From the NCBI GenBank assembly GCA_945860085.1, contig CAMAPJ010000016.1:1-39578 (forward strand): DNA of 39,578 nucleotides. Direction: 5' to 3'. Below the pieces are notes generated by a model. It ran no database searches. It worked only from the letters and a program-made list of their open reading frames with translations, and had not been told where the DNA came from. The stretch comes from Synechococcus sp. UW140. Lineage in GTDB: Bacteria; Cyanobacteriota; Cyanobacteriia; PCC-6307; Cyanobiaceae. A program made the translations under genes and the position numbers. Every line of letters starts with the position of its first letter. Position 1 is the first letter of the stretch. Of this stretch, positions 27,252-35,095 are shown piece by piece.

Positions 27252-28205
27252 TTAGCCGGACTGGCGGCTGGGTTCATCCCAGAGGTTGGCGACGGTGTAA
27301 GTGCCGCCCGGCAGCTCCCAGAAGCGGCCGCCGATAAAGCGCTCGCCCCGATCGAGGGCGGCGATTTGGGCCAGTTCGCTCGCGCTCAACGAAAGTTGGG
27401 CCGCCGCCAGGTTGGCGGCCAGGCGCTGGGGATGGACGGATTTGGGAATCACCGCCGTGCCGCAGGCGATCCCCCAGGCCAGCAGCACCTGGGCCGAGCT
27501 GGCGTTATGGGCCGCCGCGATTGCGCTGATCACCGGGTCACTTAGCAAGGGCGAGGTGGTGCCGGCCGCTGGCGAGCCCAGGGGCGCATAGGCGGTGAGC
27601 TGGATGGCGTGGGCCTGGCAAAAGGCCAGCAACTCCGGTTGTTGCAGATAGGGATGGCGCTCCACCTGGTTCACCTCTGGCGCCAGATCGGCCCCAGCCA
27701 GTAGGGCGGCCAGCTTGGCTTGGCTGAAGTTGGACAGGCCAATGTGGCGCACCAGGCCGGCCCGCACCAGCTCCTCCATCGCCCTCCAGGTGGCGGCGAT
27801 CGGCCGTTGCTCCAGGCTGAGCTGGTCTGGGGCCTCCTTTGGCATCATCACGCCATGGCGATGGGCCACGGGCCAGTGGATCAGGTAGAGGTCGAGATAG
27901 GCCAGGCCCAGGTCTGCCAGGCTGTGTTCCAGGGCAGGCCGCACGTCTTCAGGGGCGTGGCAGTCGTTCCAGAGCTTGGAGGTGATCCAGAGCTGGTCCC
28001 GCTGGAGGTCTCCAGCGGCCAAGACTTTCGCGAGGCTGGCGCCGATTTCGGCCTCGTTGCCGTAGATCGAGGCGCAGTCCAGGTGGCGATAGCCCAGCTG
28101 CAGGGCCGCCGTCACGGCACCCCCCACCTCGCCGGCACCGGCTTTCCAGGTGCCCAGCCCCAGGCTGGCCATGGGGTCGCCGTTGGCAAAAACCAGGTGG
28201 ACCAT
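27252..28205 (-). CDS. Aldo/keto reductase (317 aa)
   Basis: An NADPH-dependent TIM-barrel oxidoreductase that reduces aldehydes or ketones. The catalytic tetrad is visible: Asp and Tyr in YRHLDCASIYGNEAEIG, Lys in LWITSKLWND and His in DLYLIHWPVAH. The C-terminal cofactor site is in AVIPKSVHPQRLAANL. The length and N-terminal FANGDPMASLGLGTWKA fit the AKR family, closest in layout to plant-like aldehyde reductases. The ATG at 28205 is divergent from a DUF1543 gene starting about 25 bp away, so both promoters are packed into overlapping sequence. The physiological substrate is unknown. Confidence 0.92.
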   Translation of the reverse strand: MVHLVFANGDPMASLGLGTWKAGAGEVGGAVTAALQLGYRHLDCASIYGNEAEIGASLAKVLAAGDLQRDQLWITSKLWNDCHAPEDVRPALEHSLADLGLAYLDLYLIHWPVAHRHGVMMPKEAPDQLSLEQRPIAATWRAMEELVRAGLVRHIGLSNFSQAKLAALLAGADLAPEVNQVERHPYLQQPELLAFCQAHAIQLTAYAPLGSPAAGTTSPLLSDPVISAIAAAHNASSAQVLLAWGIACGTAVIPKSVHPQRLAANLAAAQLSLSASELAQIAALDRGERFIGGRFWELPGGTYTVANLWDEPSRQSG

Positions 28206-28229
28206 GGCGATGGGATCACTGGTTTCACT

Positions 28230-28949
28230 ATGGGCGAGCTGTTCGCCCCTGGCTGGCTTGTTGCCGATTCCCGGCGAGGCCCCACCACCCCTGATCCAGC
28301 GCTGATGGCAAACCAGTTCACAGATCTGTCTGCAAACCAGCTGGTCGATCCATCGGCAGAACTGATCTCAGAGCCGATGGCAGCCGTTGATTTACTCGCT
28401 GCCGCGCAGGAGCCCGCCCCCCAGCTCTTCCTTGTGGTGCTGGGCGGCCGCAGCGCCGGTTGCCACATCGAGCAGCACGATGTGCGCTTTGTCGCTGGGC
28501 GCTCCCTCGATGACACCATCCCGGAGCTAAGGCGGCAGTGGTGCGGGAGGCGGGAGGGTTTGCATCTGGACAGCACCATGGCGGTGCGGGCGATTGACGG
28601 CTACGCCGTGGGCCTGGGGCCCGAGCCGCCCGCGCCCCGGCCCGAGCGGCTCTGGTTTGTCAACCTGGGCGCCTACCGCCCCGATTGCCTCGCCGAGCTC
28701 CACCACTTCGGCCTAGTGGTGGCCCGTTCTGCCTTGGCCGCTCAGGCAGCTGCCAAGCGCCAGTGGCTGGTCGGGGCTCGTGAGCAGCACAAAGATGATC
28801 TGGCCGCCGTTGATGACTGCCTGGCCATTGAGCAATTGGAGTTGTTAGGCGGCGAGCGCTGGTATGTGCAGCTAGAGCCCCATCCTGCAGGGTTGAGCCA
28901 GGCGCAGGTGCCCGATTGGTTCGGCTATCGCCGGATCGACAGGGGATGA
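28230..28949 (+). CDS. DUF1543-domain protein (239 aa)
   Basis: Residues about 70-235 carry the DUF1543 pattern: LFLVVLGGRSAGCHIEQHDVRFVAG, then IPELRRQWCG, LHLDSTMAVRAIDGY, ERLWFVNLGAYRPDCLAELH and the C-terminal WYVQLEPHPA. The family is widespread in proteobacteria and picocyanobacteria; its function is unknown. The 60-residue N-terminus is Ala/Ser/Thr-rich and probably disordered, so the real start may be the ATG at 28305 or 28377. mtnA begins 23 bp downstream on the same strand, so the two are likely co-transcribed. Confidence 0.82.
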   Translation: MGELFAPGWLVADSRRGPTTPDPALMANQFTDLSANQLVDPSAELISEPMAAVDLLAAAQEPAPQLFLVVLGGRSAGCHIEQHDVRFVAGRSLDDTIPELRRQWCGRREGLHLDSTMAVRAIDGYAVGLGPEPPAPRPERLWFVNLGAYRPDCLAELHHFGLVVARSALAAQAAAKRQWLVGAREQHKDDLAAVDDCLAIEQLELLGGERWYVQLEPHPAGLSQAQVPDWFGYRRIDRG

Positions 28950-28972
28950 TCTAAGGCGGAGCCCCGAACCCT

Positions 28973-30118
28973 ATGAACATTGACGGCAAGGCCTGGCGCA
29001 CCATCTGGCTCGAAGCCGGGGGCCGTTCGATCGGTGTGATCGACCAGACCCAGCTGCCCCACACCTTCACCACCCGCTCGCTCGCCAACCTGGACCAGGC
29101 CGCCGAGGCGATCGCCACGATGGTGGTGCGGGGTGCTCCCCTGATTGGCGTCACCGGCGCCTATGGCCTGATGCTGGCCCTGCAGGCCGACCCCAGCGAT
29201 GGCGCCTTGGATGCGGCCTTTTGCCAGCTGCTCGCCACCCGGCCCACGGCCGTGAATTTGCAATGGGCCCTGGAGCGGGTGCGGGACCGGGTGGTATCGC
29301 TGGCACCCGCCGAGCGGGCCCTGGCCGCCCAGCAGGAGGCGGGTGCGATCGCTGAGGAGGACGTGCTGATGTGCGAAGCGATTGGCGACCATGGCCTGCG
29401 CCTGTTTGAGGAGCTGGCGGCCCGCCGCCCGGCCAGCCGCCAGAAGGAGCCCTTCAACGTGCTCACCCACTGCAACGCTGGCTGGCTCGCCACGGTGGAC
29501 TGGGGCACGGCCTTGGCGCCGATCTACAAGGCCCACAGGGCCGGCCTGCAGGTGCATGTATGGGTGGATGAAACCCGGCCGCGTAACCAGGGCGCCAGCC
29601 TCACCGCCTTTGAGTTGGGCCGCGAGGGCGTGCCCCACACCGTGATTGTCGATAACGCCGGCGGCCATCTGATGCAGCACGGCCAGGTCGACGCGGTGAT
29701 CGTCGGCACCGATCGCACCACCCGCAGCGGCGATGTCTGCAACAAGATCGGCACCTATCTCAAGGCCCTCGCCGCCCAGGACAACGGCGTGCCCTTCTAT
29801 GTGGCCTTGCCGGCCTCAACGATCGATTGGTCGATTGCCGATGGGGTGGCTGAGATTCCGATCGAGGCCCGCTCGGATCGGGAAGTCACCCATATTCAGG
29901 GGCTGGTGAGTGTTGTCGGTGCTGCTTTGGGGCACAGCCCCAGGGGCGAATCCAGCTCAGCCGCCATCACCCAGGTGCAGCTGACGCCAACCGGCAGCCT
30001 CGGGTTTAATCCGGCCTTTGATGTGACCCCGGCCCGCTTAGTGACGGCCCTGATTACGGAACGGGGCGTGGTGAGCGCCAGTGAGGAGGGGTTGAAGCAG
30101 CTCTATGGGGTGGAATGA
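28973..30118 (+). CDS. mtnA: S-methyl-5-thioribose-1-phosphate isomerase MtnA (381 aa)
   Basis: MtnA converts methylthioribose-1-phosphate (or 5-deoxyribose-1-phosphate) to the ribulose form in salvage of methylthioadenosine, a by-product of SAM use. Family motifs are intact: MVVRGAPLIGVTGAYG near residue 45, the catalytic Cys in THCNAGWLATVDWGTA, DETRPRNQGASLTAFEL and the catalytic Asp in IVDNAGGHLM. The phosphate-site region VGTDRTTRSGDVCNKIGTY follows. Length is typical. The ATG follows the DUF1543 stop by 23 bp. No mtnK, mtnP, mtnB, mtnC or mtnD gene is in the window; a class II aldolase fusion lies 5.8 kb downstream. Confidence 0.95.
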   Translation: MNIDGKAWRTIWLEAGGRSIGVIDQTQLPHTFTTRSLANLDQAAEAIATMVVRGAPLIGVTGAYGLMLALQADPSDGALDAAFCQLLATRPTAVNLQWALERVRDRVVSLAPAERALAAQQEAGAIAEEDVLMCEAIGDHGLRLFEELAARRPASRQKEPFNVLTHCNAGWLATVDWGTALAPIYKAHRAGLQVHVWVDETRPRNQGASLTAFELGREGVPHTVIVDNAGGHLMQHGQVDAVIVGTDRTTRSGDVCNKIGTYLKALAAQDNGVPFYVALPASTIDWSIADGVAEIPIEARSDREVTHIQGLVSVVGAALGHSPRGESSSAAITQVQLTPTGSLGFNPAFDVTPARLVTALITERGVVSASEEGLKQLYGVE

Positions 30119-30254
30119 CCGGGGCTAGATCATTGCAGCGGCCGCCACAAGCAAGGGCAAAAGTGATCTCAGCCGAGATCCTTGGTCCCCGCCCCAGCCC
30201 CCTGTTTGCCCGGTCGCTCTGTGAAGTTGTTGAGACCAGGATTAGCCGGAATTC

Positions 30255-31206
30255 TTACTTGATCACCAGGCTGTAGTGCTGAATCAGGGTTTCGCCTTGG
30301 CCGGAGATGAGCTCATTGCCCAACTCCACCGAGGCCAGAAATTCGCTGCCGCTAATCAGCTGCCTGGCACGGGAATCTTCAAGAAAGGCCTTGAGATTGA
30401 TCAAGCCAGTGTCTTGGAAGCGTCTCGACGCCCGAGGGCCTGCTGGCGTCAGCGCGACCTGCCCTCGGGCAGGTCTTGGGCCAAAGGAAGTGGGCAGATA
30501 GGCGATATAGCGCCAGCCCATGCCGTGATGGTCATTGACATACAGGTCGTAGCGGCGCCCATTGATCTTGACCGTGGCGCGCCGTTGGCCGGCTGGCTGC
30601 ATGGTGCCAAAGGCGTCATGCCAGATCATCAGCTTGTGGCTGATCGGCGGGACGCCGAACTGGCTGGGTGTGGCTGTGTTGGTGAGCCAGAGGTCGAAGG
30701 CCAGCTTGCCGTTGCCGGTTCGCCGGGATTCAAGCGCGAGGCTGGCCTGGAGCTGGCCCAGCGCTGACACCCGCCTCGGTAGGGAGGTGCTGGTGGGCGC
30801 CGAGCCAGGTTTGGTGCCTACGATCACTTCCGGATAGGCCTTCACCGTGTCGCCGGCATCAAGCCAGTCCCAGGTCCAGCGGGCGTGCACACCCGTCGCT
30901 TTTGCGGCGGCCAGGCCGATGCATTGGCACCAGCCTTTTAGGGCTCCCTTGCCCCAGGCATTGTTCTCAGCGCAATAGCCCCCCCCCTTGTCCGGGCTGA
31001 GCGTGCCTTCCGAGCAGGTCAGGGGCAGGGCGCTCGCCGGCCTGGGCGACTTTTAGAACCACTTTCAGGTAGGCGCCCTTGGCGATAGTTGGCCGGCCCA
31101 TGGAGTCCCAGCTCAAGCGTTGAAGACTAACGACCAAGCTTCTGGAGTCTATTTCTGGTAAGCCGATCTCCATGGTAGTGGCCCTAGAGTTCATTGCCCT
31201 TGTCAT
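30255..31206 (-). pseudogene. Broken GH12-like glycoside hydrolase, nucleophile replaced by Lys
   Basis: The long frame from a GTG at 30890 to 30255 gives 211 residues with GH12 features: WTWDW, KAYPEVIVG, LAFDLWLT, HKLMIW, INGRRYDLYV, NLKAFLED and FLASVELGNELISG. The same frame continues upstream with the N-terminal GH12 strand YCAENNAWG and then reaches a TAA with no ATG, GTG or TTG. An overlapping frame from an ATG at 31206 (MTRAMNSRATTMEIG) ends at 30967. The two would join if one base were removed near a run of nine C (30979-30987). The family nucleophile Glu of HE(I/L)MIW is Lys86 (codon AAG, one base from GAG); the acid/base Glu in GNE (Glu193) remains. A pseudogene or an inactive relative is the best reading; a sequencing error at the homopolymer would not explain the Lys. 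Confidence 0.65.
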
Positions 31207-31283
31207 TATGCACTTGGAGGATGTCTATGTGCTGCCTCCGGTGTCTGTTCAGGTCACCCGGTTGGATGGCGCCCCTGGCGGGC

Positions 31284-31877
31284 TCAATGGTCCATGGTGG
31301 CGCCGGCCTCGTTCATCTCGCTAAGTAAGTGCTTGAGGCGAACCTTGGGATCGAGCTCCGGGTTGGTGATGTGCTGGATCAGTTCAGCGGCCGAGGCGTC
31401 CACTTGCTCAGATGTCGCTTGCACGCAGCCATGGAACAGAAAAGGGGAGAGGTAATTAGCGCCAATGAGATTGGCTGTTTGCTGCAAGGGTTTCAGTAAT
31501 TCACTCATCGAAAAGTTGTTGAAGCCCCCAGCTTGATAGGATTCTTTTGGCCCTCCAGTCGAGATCACCGAGACCCAGTCCTTGCCTTGCAGGGCCGTGC
31601 CCCCTTGGCCGTAGGCCCAGCCATAGGTGAGAACATCATCCAGCCATTGCTTCATCAAAGCCGGTACTGAATACCAGAGAAAGGGATGCTGAAATATAAG
31701 GCGATCATGGTCTGCCAGTAGCTGTTGTTCCCTGGCAACGTTGATTATTCCGTCGTTATACTGGCTGTAGAGTTGATTAATTGTGATGTTGTTTTGGCGC
31801 TCGAGCTCGCTTAGCCAGCGACGATTGACCGTTGATTTTTCAAGCTGGGGATGGAAAAGATTGACCAGTATTTTCAT
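31284..31877 (-). CDS. Flavodoxin-fold NAD(P)H oxidoreductase, KefF/MdaB-like (197 aa)
   Basis: The protein matches small FMN/FAD quinone reductases of the flavodoxin-2 family: MKILVNLFHPQLEKSTVNRRW at the N-terminus, DRLIFQHPFLWYSVPALMKQWLDDVL with the flavin-contacting segment, GWAYGQGGTALQGK, and SVISTGGPKESYQAGG. Such enzymes reduce quinones by two electrons; KefF relatives also regulate potassium efflux, though no kefC gene is present. A CGGAG ribosome site precedes the ATG. The coding sequence is visibly more AT-rich than its neighbours (many AAT, ATT and TTA codons), which suggests recent acquisition. It stands alone between the broken GH12 gene and a hypothetical gene. Confidence 0.88.
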   Translation of the reverse strand: MKILVNLFHPQLEKSTVNRRWLSELERQNNITINQLYSQYNDGIINVAREQQLLADHDRLIFQHPFLWYSVPALMKQWLDDVLTYGWAYGQGGTALQGKDWVSVISTGGPKESYQAGGFNNFSMSELLKPLQQTANLIGANYLSPFLFHGCVQATSEQVDASAAELIQHITNPELDPKVRLKHLLSEMNEAGATMDH

Positions 31878-32171
31878 CGGTTGCTCCGCTCAGTGGTTTC
31901 TGGTTGATGGGCTGGCTTTCAAGGCCTTGATTGGCTTCTGACCCTGGATTGGGGCCGGGGGGCCGCTTGTCGTTCCCTGGCCCAGTCCTTCGCAAAGACC
32001 TTGAACAGTTTGCCCCGCTGTTGCCGTCCGGTCGAGCCGCAGGGATCCGCGGTGGGGCTTTGGCTCGGTTGCTCCCGCTGTGGCCCAGAGGGTTAAACAA
32101 CGAATCATCGCAATCAGCAGCCAAATGTCCGTGCCGCTTCGACAATGGAGCGATCTGTCTGCGGATAGGGC

Positions 32172-32735
32172 ATGAATCCAACCCTGGCGATCCGCTGCCA
32201 GCGGCGGCGGCAGCAATTGTATTGGCGCATCCATCCACCTGGCCCTTTCGTCGTCGATGGCGCGCCACCCACGGCACTGGCGGCCTGGTGGCCAGGGGAG
32301 AGCGCCACGGCCGATGCCAGGCTTGGCCACCAAGACGGCGAACGGCTCTTGGGCGAGCTGACTTTGGTCGGGGCTGGATGGGCGGTAGATCTGGAAGCCC
32401 AAGAGCCAGTGCTGCGGTGCGGCTCTGGGCCGAAGGCGGCGGCGGGCGGCGGGCCCGACCCTGATCGGGCTATGGCGGCAGCTCCGGCCACTGCCCCCCA
32501 GCCCACCACTGCCCCCCAGCCCACCTCCGCCCCGGGGCCCGCCCATGCCGCCGGGCTCGGGACCATGGTGTGGATGGTGCTTGTTGTTGTGGACGCCGGC
32601 CTGGCCTTGGCCGAGCTGTTACATCAGCGTCCCCGGGGCGTTTCTGCTGGGAATCTGCGGCGCAAGGCCCCTGTGGCTGCTGCCTGGTGGGGGCTGCCTA
32701 GGCCCCTGAGACTGCGGCAGCCGCTGGCGTCCTGA
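32172..32735 (+). CDS. Hypothetical protein with Pro/Ala linker (187 aa)
   Basis: The first 90 residues could be a folded domain: ALAIRCQRRRQQLYWRIHPPG is not exact, but TLAIRCQRRRQQLYWRIHP, then LAAWWPGESATADARL and LLGELTLVGAGWAVDLE read like real protein. A Pro/Ala/Gln linker built from an 18-bp duplication follows, then a hydrophobic segment (TMVWMVLVVVDAGLALAELL) that could be one membrane helix. The tail is basic. Long open frames also exist on the minus strand here, so the coding strand is not certain. I recognise no family. It lies 180 bp upstream of ocp on the same strand. Confidence 0.42.
   Translation: MNPTLAIRCQRRRQQLYWRIHPPGPFVVDGAPPTALAAWWPGESATADARLGHQDGERLLGELTLVGAGWAVDLEAQEPVLRCGSGPKAAAGGGPDPDRAMAAAPATAPQPTTAPQPTSAPGPAHAAGLGTMVWMVLVVVDAGLALAELLHQRPRGVSAGNLRRKAPVAAAWWGLPRPLRLRQPLAS
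32488..32523 (+). repeat. Perfect 18-bp tandem duplication
   Basis: Two identical copies of CCACTGCCCCCCAGCCCA lie head to tail. In the plus-strand hypothetical frame they encode Thr-Ala-Pro-Gln-Pro-Thr units in a Pro-rich linker. The 18-bp period is the same as in the sufR and gltS repeats although the sequences differ. Confidence 0.9.
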
Positions 32736-32916
32736 GCCCTGAGGCGGGGCCCAGGACGCTTGGAACAGCAGGCTGCGATCCATTCTGCCCAGGCCAGGCC
32801 TTGGCAAGCTGGATCTGCGCCAGGGGCGGCCAAGGGGGTCAAAGCCTTGGCTTTACAAGCGAACCCAGCGACGTGCTAGGTTTTGTAAATCAACTTAACA
32901 ATTGGGAGTGTTGCCA

Positions 32917-33870
32917 ATGTTCACGCTTGAAAAGGCCACCCAGATTTTTCCAGATACCCTTTCGGCGGACGTTGTTCCAGCGATCACAGCCCGTTTCCGC
33001 CTGCTCAGCGCCGAAGACCAGCTGGCCCTAATTTGGTATGCCTATTTAGAGATGGGATCCACGATCACGGTGGCAGCCCCCGGAGCCGCGCGTATGCAGT
33101 TTGCTGAGCCGGTGCTGAACCAGATCAAGTCCCTGGGGTTTGCCGAGCAAAGCCTGGTGATGTGTGATTTGGCCAACCGCTCTGACACCACAATTGGCCG
33201 GACTTATGCCAATTGGTCAGTCAATATCAAGCTGGGCTTCTGGTACCAGCTGGGCGAATGGATGGCAGCTGGTCTAGTGGCTCCGATCCCCGAGGGCTAT
33301 CAGCTTTCGGCCAACGCCTCCGCGGTTCTGAGTTCCCTTAAGGGCGTCGAGCAGGGACAGCAGATCACCCTGCTGCGCAATTTTGTTGTGGACATGGGAT
33401 TTGACCCTGCCAAGGGCGAAGGTCAGCGGGTGATGGAGCCTATTGTTGCTCCAACGCCTGAGGAATTACGCAAGAAGGTGTTTATTGAGGGCGTCATTAA
33501 CCCCACGATCAACGCCTATATGGATCGGCTCAATGCCAATGACTTCGACAGTCTCATTGAGTTGTTCCTGCCCGATGGTGCCCTGCAGGCCCCCTTCCAG
33601 AAACCAATTGTTGGCAAGGATGCAATCCTGCGCTTCTTCCGGGAAGATTGCCAAAATCTTAAGCTTCTGCCTGAGCGCGGTTATTCCGAGCCTGCTGAAG
33701 GAAACTTTAACCAAATCAAGGTCACTGGCAAGGTCCAAACCCCCTGGTTTGGTGCAGGGGTTGGCATGAATGTGGCCTGGCGCTTCCTGCTCAATCCCGA
33801 AGGTAAAATCTATTTCGTTGCGATTGATCTTTTGGCATCGCCGGCCGAATTGCTGAAGTTTGCCCGTTGA
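32917..33870 (+). CDS. ocp: Orange carotenoid protein (317 aa)
   Basis: OCP is the blue-light-activated ketocarotenoid protein that quenches phycobilisome excitation. Both domains are present: the helical N-terminal domain (FPDTLSADVVPAITARF to about residue 160) and the NTF2-like C-terminal domain (residues about 195-315). Aligned with Synechocystis OCP from memory, the key residues are kept: Tyr201 and Trp288 that bind the keto group, Trp277 and Asn104, Trp41, Tyr44, Trp110 and Arg155. The salt-bridge partner Glu244 is Asp here (FFREDCQNL), and Pro103 is Val. The ATG follows GGGAG by eight bases. It heads an ocp-crtW-frp operon; a TTTACA element at 32852-32857 may belong to its promoter. 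Which OCP clade it belongs to needs a tree. Confidence 0.96.
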   Translation: MFTLEKATQIFPDTLSADVVPAITARFRLLSAEDQLALIWYAYLEMGSTITVAAPGAARMQFAEPVLNQIKSLGFAEQSLVMCDLANRSDTTIGRTYANWSVNIKLGFWYQLGEWMAAGLVAPIPEGYQLSANASAVLSSLKGVEQGQQITLLRNFVVDMGFDPAKGEGQRVMEPIVAPTPEELRKKVFIEGVINPTINAYMDRLNANDFDSLIELFLPDGALQAPFQKPIVGKDAILRFFREDCQNLKLLPERGYSEPAEGNFNQIKVTGKVQTPWFGAGVGMNVAWRFLLNPEGKIYFVAIDLLASPAELLKFAR

Positions 33871-34628
33871 GCCAAACCGGCAAGGGGCTGCTCCTAGCTG
33901 CCGCCATTGCGGGCGGCTGGCTGTTTTCCCTGCAGGCGCTGTTAACGGCTGATCTGGCCAGATTGCCCCTGGCCTTTGTAGTTCTGGCAGTGTTGGTGCG
34001 GACCTTCTTGCAAACCGGACTTTTCATCATTGGCCACGACGCCATGCATGGTGTTTTGCTCCCTTTGCAAGATCGGCTCAATCAGCGTTTGGGCCAGCTC
34101 GCTTTGGCCCTTTACGCCTGTTTGCCCTACCAGCGCTGCCTTGGCAACCACTGCCAACACCACAGCGCCCCGGCCAGCAGCCTGGATCCCGACTTCTTGG
34201 CGGGGGCCGGGCCTCTGGCCTGGTATGGCCGCTTCATGGCCGGTTATCTCAGCGTTCCCCAGATGGCAGCCCTGCTTACAAGCTGGGCTGCCTTGCTGAT
34301 TGTTGCCTGGGGGCATTCGCCAACGCCTGCACTCAATGTGCTTGTTGCCTGCGTGTTGCCCCTAGCCCTGAGCTCCTTGCAGTTGTTTGCCTTCGGCACC
34401 TACCTGCCGCACCGTGGATCTGGGATTTCCCTGGGATTAGGCCATCAGGTTCGTAGCCTTGATCTGCCGGAGTGGCTGTCCTTGCTGGCCTGCTACCACT
34501 TTGGCTATCACCTCGAACACCACCAAGCGCCGGGATTGCCCTGGTTTGCCTTGCCTTCCCAGCGACGTTCCCTGCAATCGGGCAGCCTGGGCCGCCCCAA
34601 ACTCGCGCCGGCAAGGCCAGCGCGATAG
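33867..34628 (+). CDS. crtW: CrtW-type beta-carotene ketolase (253 aa)
   Basis: The enzyme is a membrane di-iron oxygenase that adds keto groups to carotenoids, giving echinenone or canthaxanthin for OCP. Family His clusters are visible: HDAMHG (residues about 59-64), NHCQHHSAPAS near 92, and HLEHHQAP near 215, along with DPDF and FGTYLPHRG. Three or four hydrophobic segments surround them. The only start before the conserved part is a TTG whose last bases are shared with the TGA of ocp (TTGA), so translation appears coupled. Position between ocp and frp strongly supports the role. CrtR-type hydroxylases share the fold, but the motif set and context favour CrtW. Confidence 0.9.
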   Translation: MSQTGKGLLLAAAIAGGWLFSLQALLTADLARLPLAFVVLAVLVRTFLQTGLFIIGHDAMHGVLLPLQDRLNQRLGQLALALYACLPYQRCLGNHCQHHSAPASSLDPDFLAGAGPLAWYGRFMAGYLSVPQMAALLTSWAALLIVAWGHSPTPALNVLVACVLPLALSSLQLFAFGTYLPHRGSGISLGLGHQVRSLDLPEWLSLLACYHFGYHLEHHQAPGLPWFALPSQRRSLQSGSLGRPKLAPARPAR

Positions 34629-34654
34629 CGTCACAACCAACAAGATCAAGGTCT

Positions 34655-34981
34655 ATGGAAACGGTATTGGCAGGTTGGACAGATGAGGAGCAGGCAATTG
34701 CCAAGCAGGCGTTTGACAGCGCCTACGGCCGGGCGATTGCCGTCTTGACAGAGACCCTGCGCGAGCGGGTCAGGACCATTCATGGCGCCGAGGACGTTTG
34801 GCAGTTGCACGACTTTCTCAGCATTCAGCGCCATTCGATTGAAGGGCATTTTGATTTCCGCCTCGATGGCATCTTATTTGTGTTTGCAAGTTTGGTTAAA
34901 GATAAGTTGCTAGAGCTGGACGAATTAACCGGGTTGGATCCTGAAAAGCTCGCCAAGATTACCGCGATGTCAAGATTTTAG
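34655..34981 (+). CDS. frp: Fluorescence recovery protein (108 aa)
   Basis: FRP binds photoactivated OCP, detaches it from the phycobilisome and speeds its return to the inactive orange form. The conserved patch EDVWQLHDFLSIQRHSIEG contains the residues known to be required in Synechocystis FRP: Trp49, His52, Asp53 and Arg59 (Trp50, His53, Asp54 and Arg60 there). The C-terminal ILFVFASLVKDKLL segment and overall length also fit. The ATG is 26 bp after crtW with CAAGG upstream. Completes the ocp-crtW-frp set. Confidence 0.95.
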   Translation: METVLAGWTDEEQAIAKQAFDSAYGRAIAVLTETLRERVRTIHGAEDVWQLHDFLSIQRHSIEGHFDFRLDGILFVFASLVKDKLLELDELTGLDPEKLAKITAMSRF

Positions 34982-35041
34982 CGCCAGAGGGATATTGATG
35001 AGCTTGCGATTCGTTCGTCTTGGCTTAAACAAATTGCAAAA

Positions 35042-35073
35042 GGCCGCCAAGGAATAGGTGAATTCTTGCGGCC
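35042..35073 (-). terminator. Candidate terminator after pilA-like gene
   Basis: GGCCGC(C)AAG and CTTGCGGCC form a nine-pair stem with one bulged base and a 13-nt loop. On the minus strand it is followed by TTTTGC. It lies between the convergent frp and pilin genes, 23 bp past the pilin stop, so it most likely ends the pilin transcript. The T-run is short. Confidence 0.45.
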
Positions 35074-35095
35074 AGTAGGCTTAGCTGCTGACGGT

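Noticed and set aside
31890-32546. Minus-strand open frames opposite the 32172-32735 hypothetical gene
   Set aside because: Mostly Gly/Arg/Pro low-complexity; the plus-strand frame reads slightly more like protein, though neither is secure.
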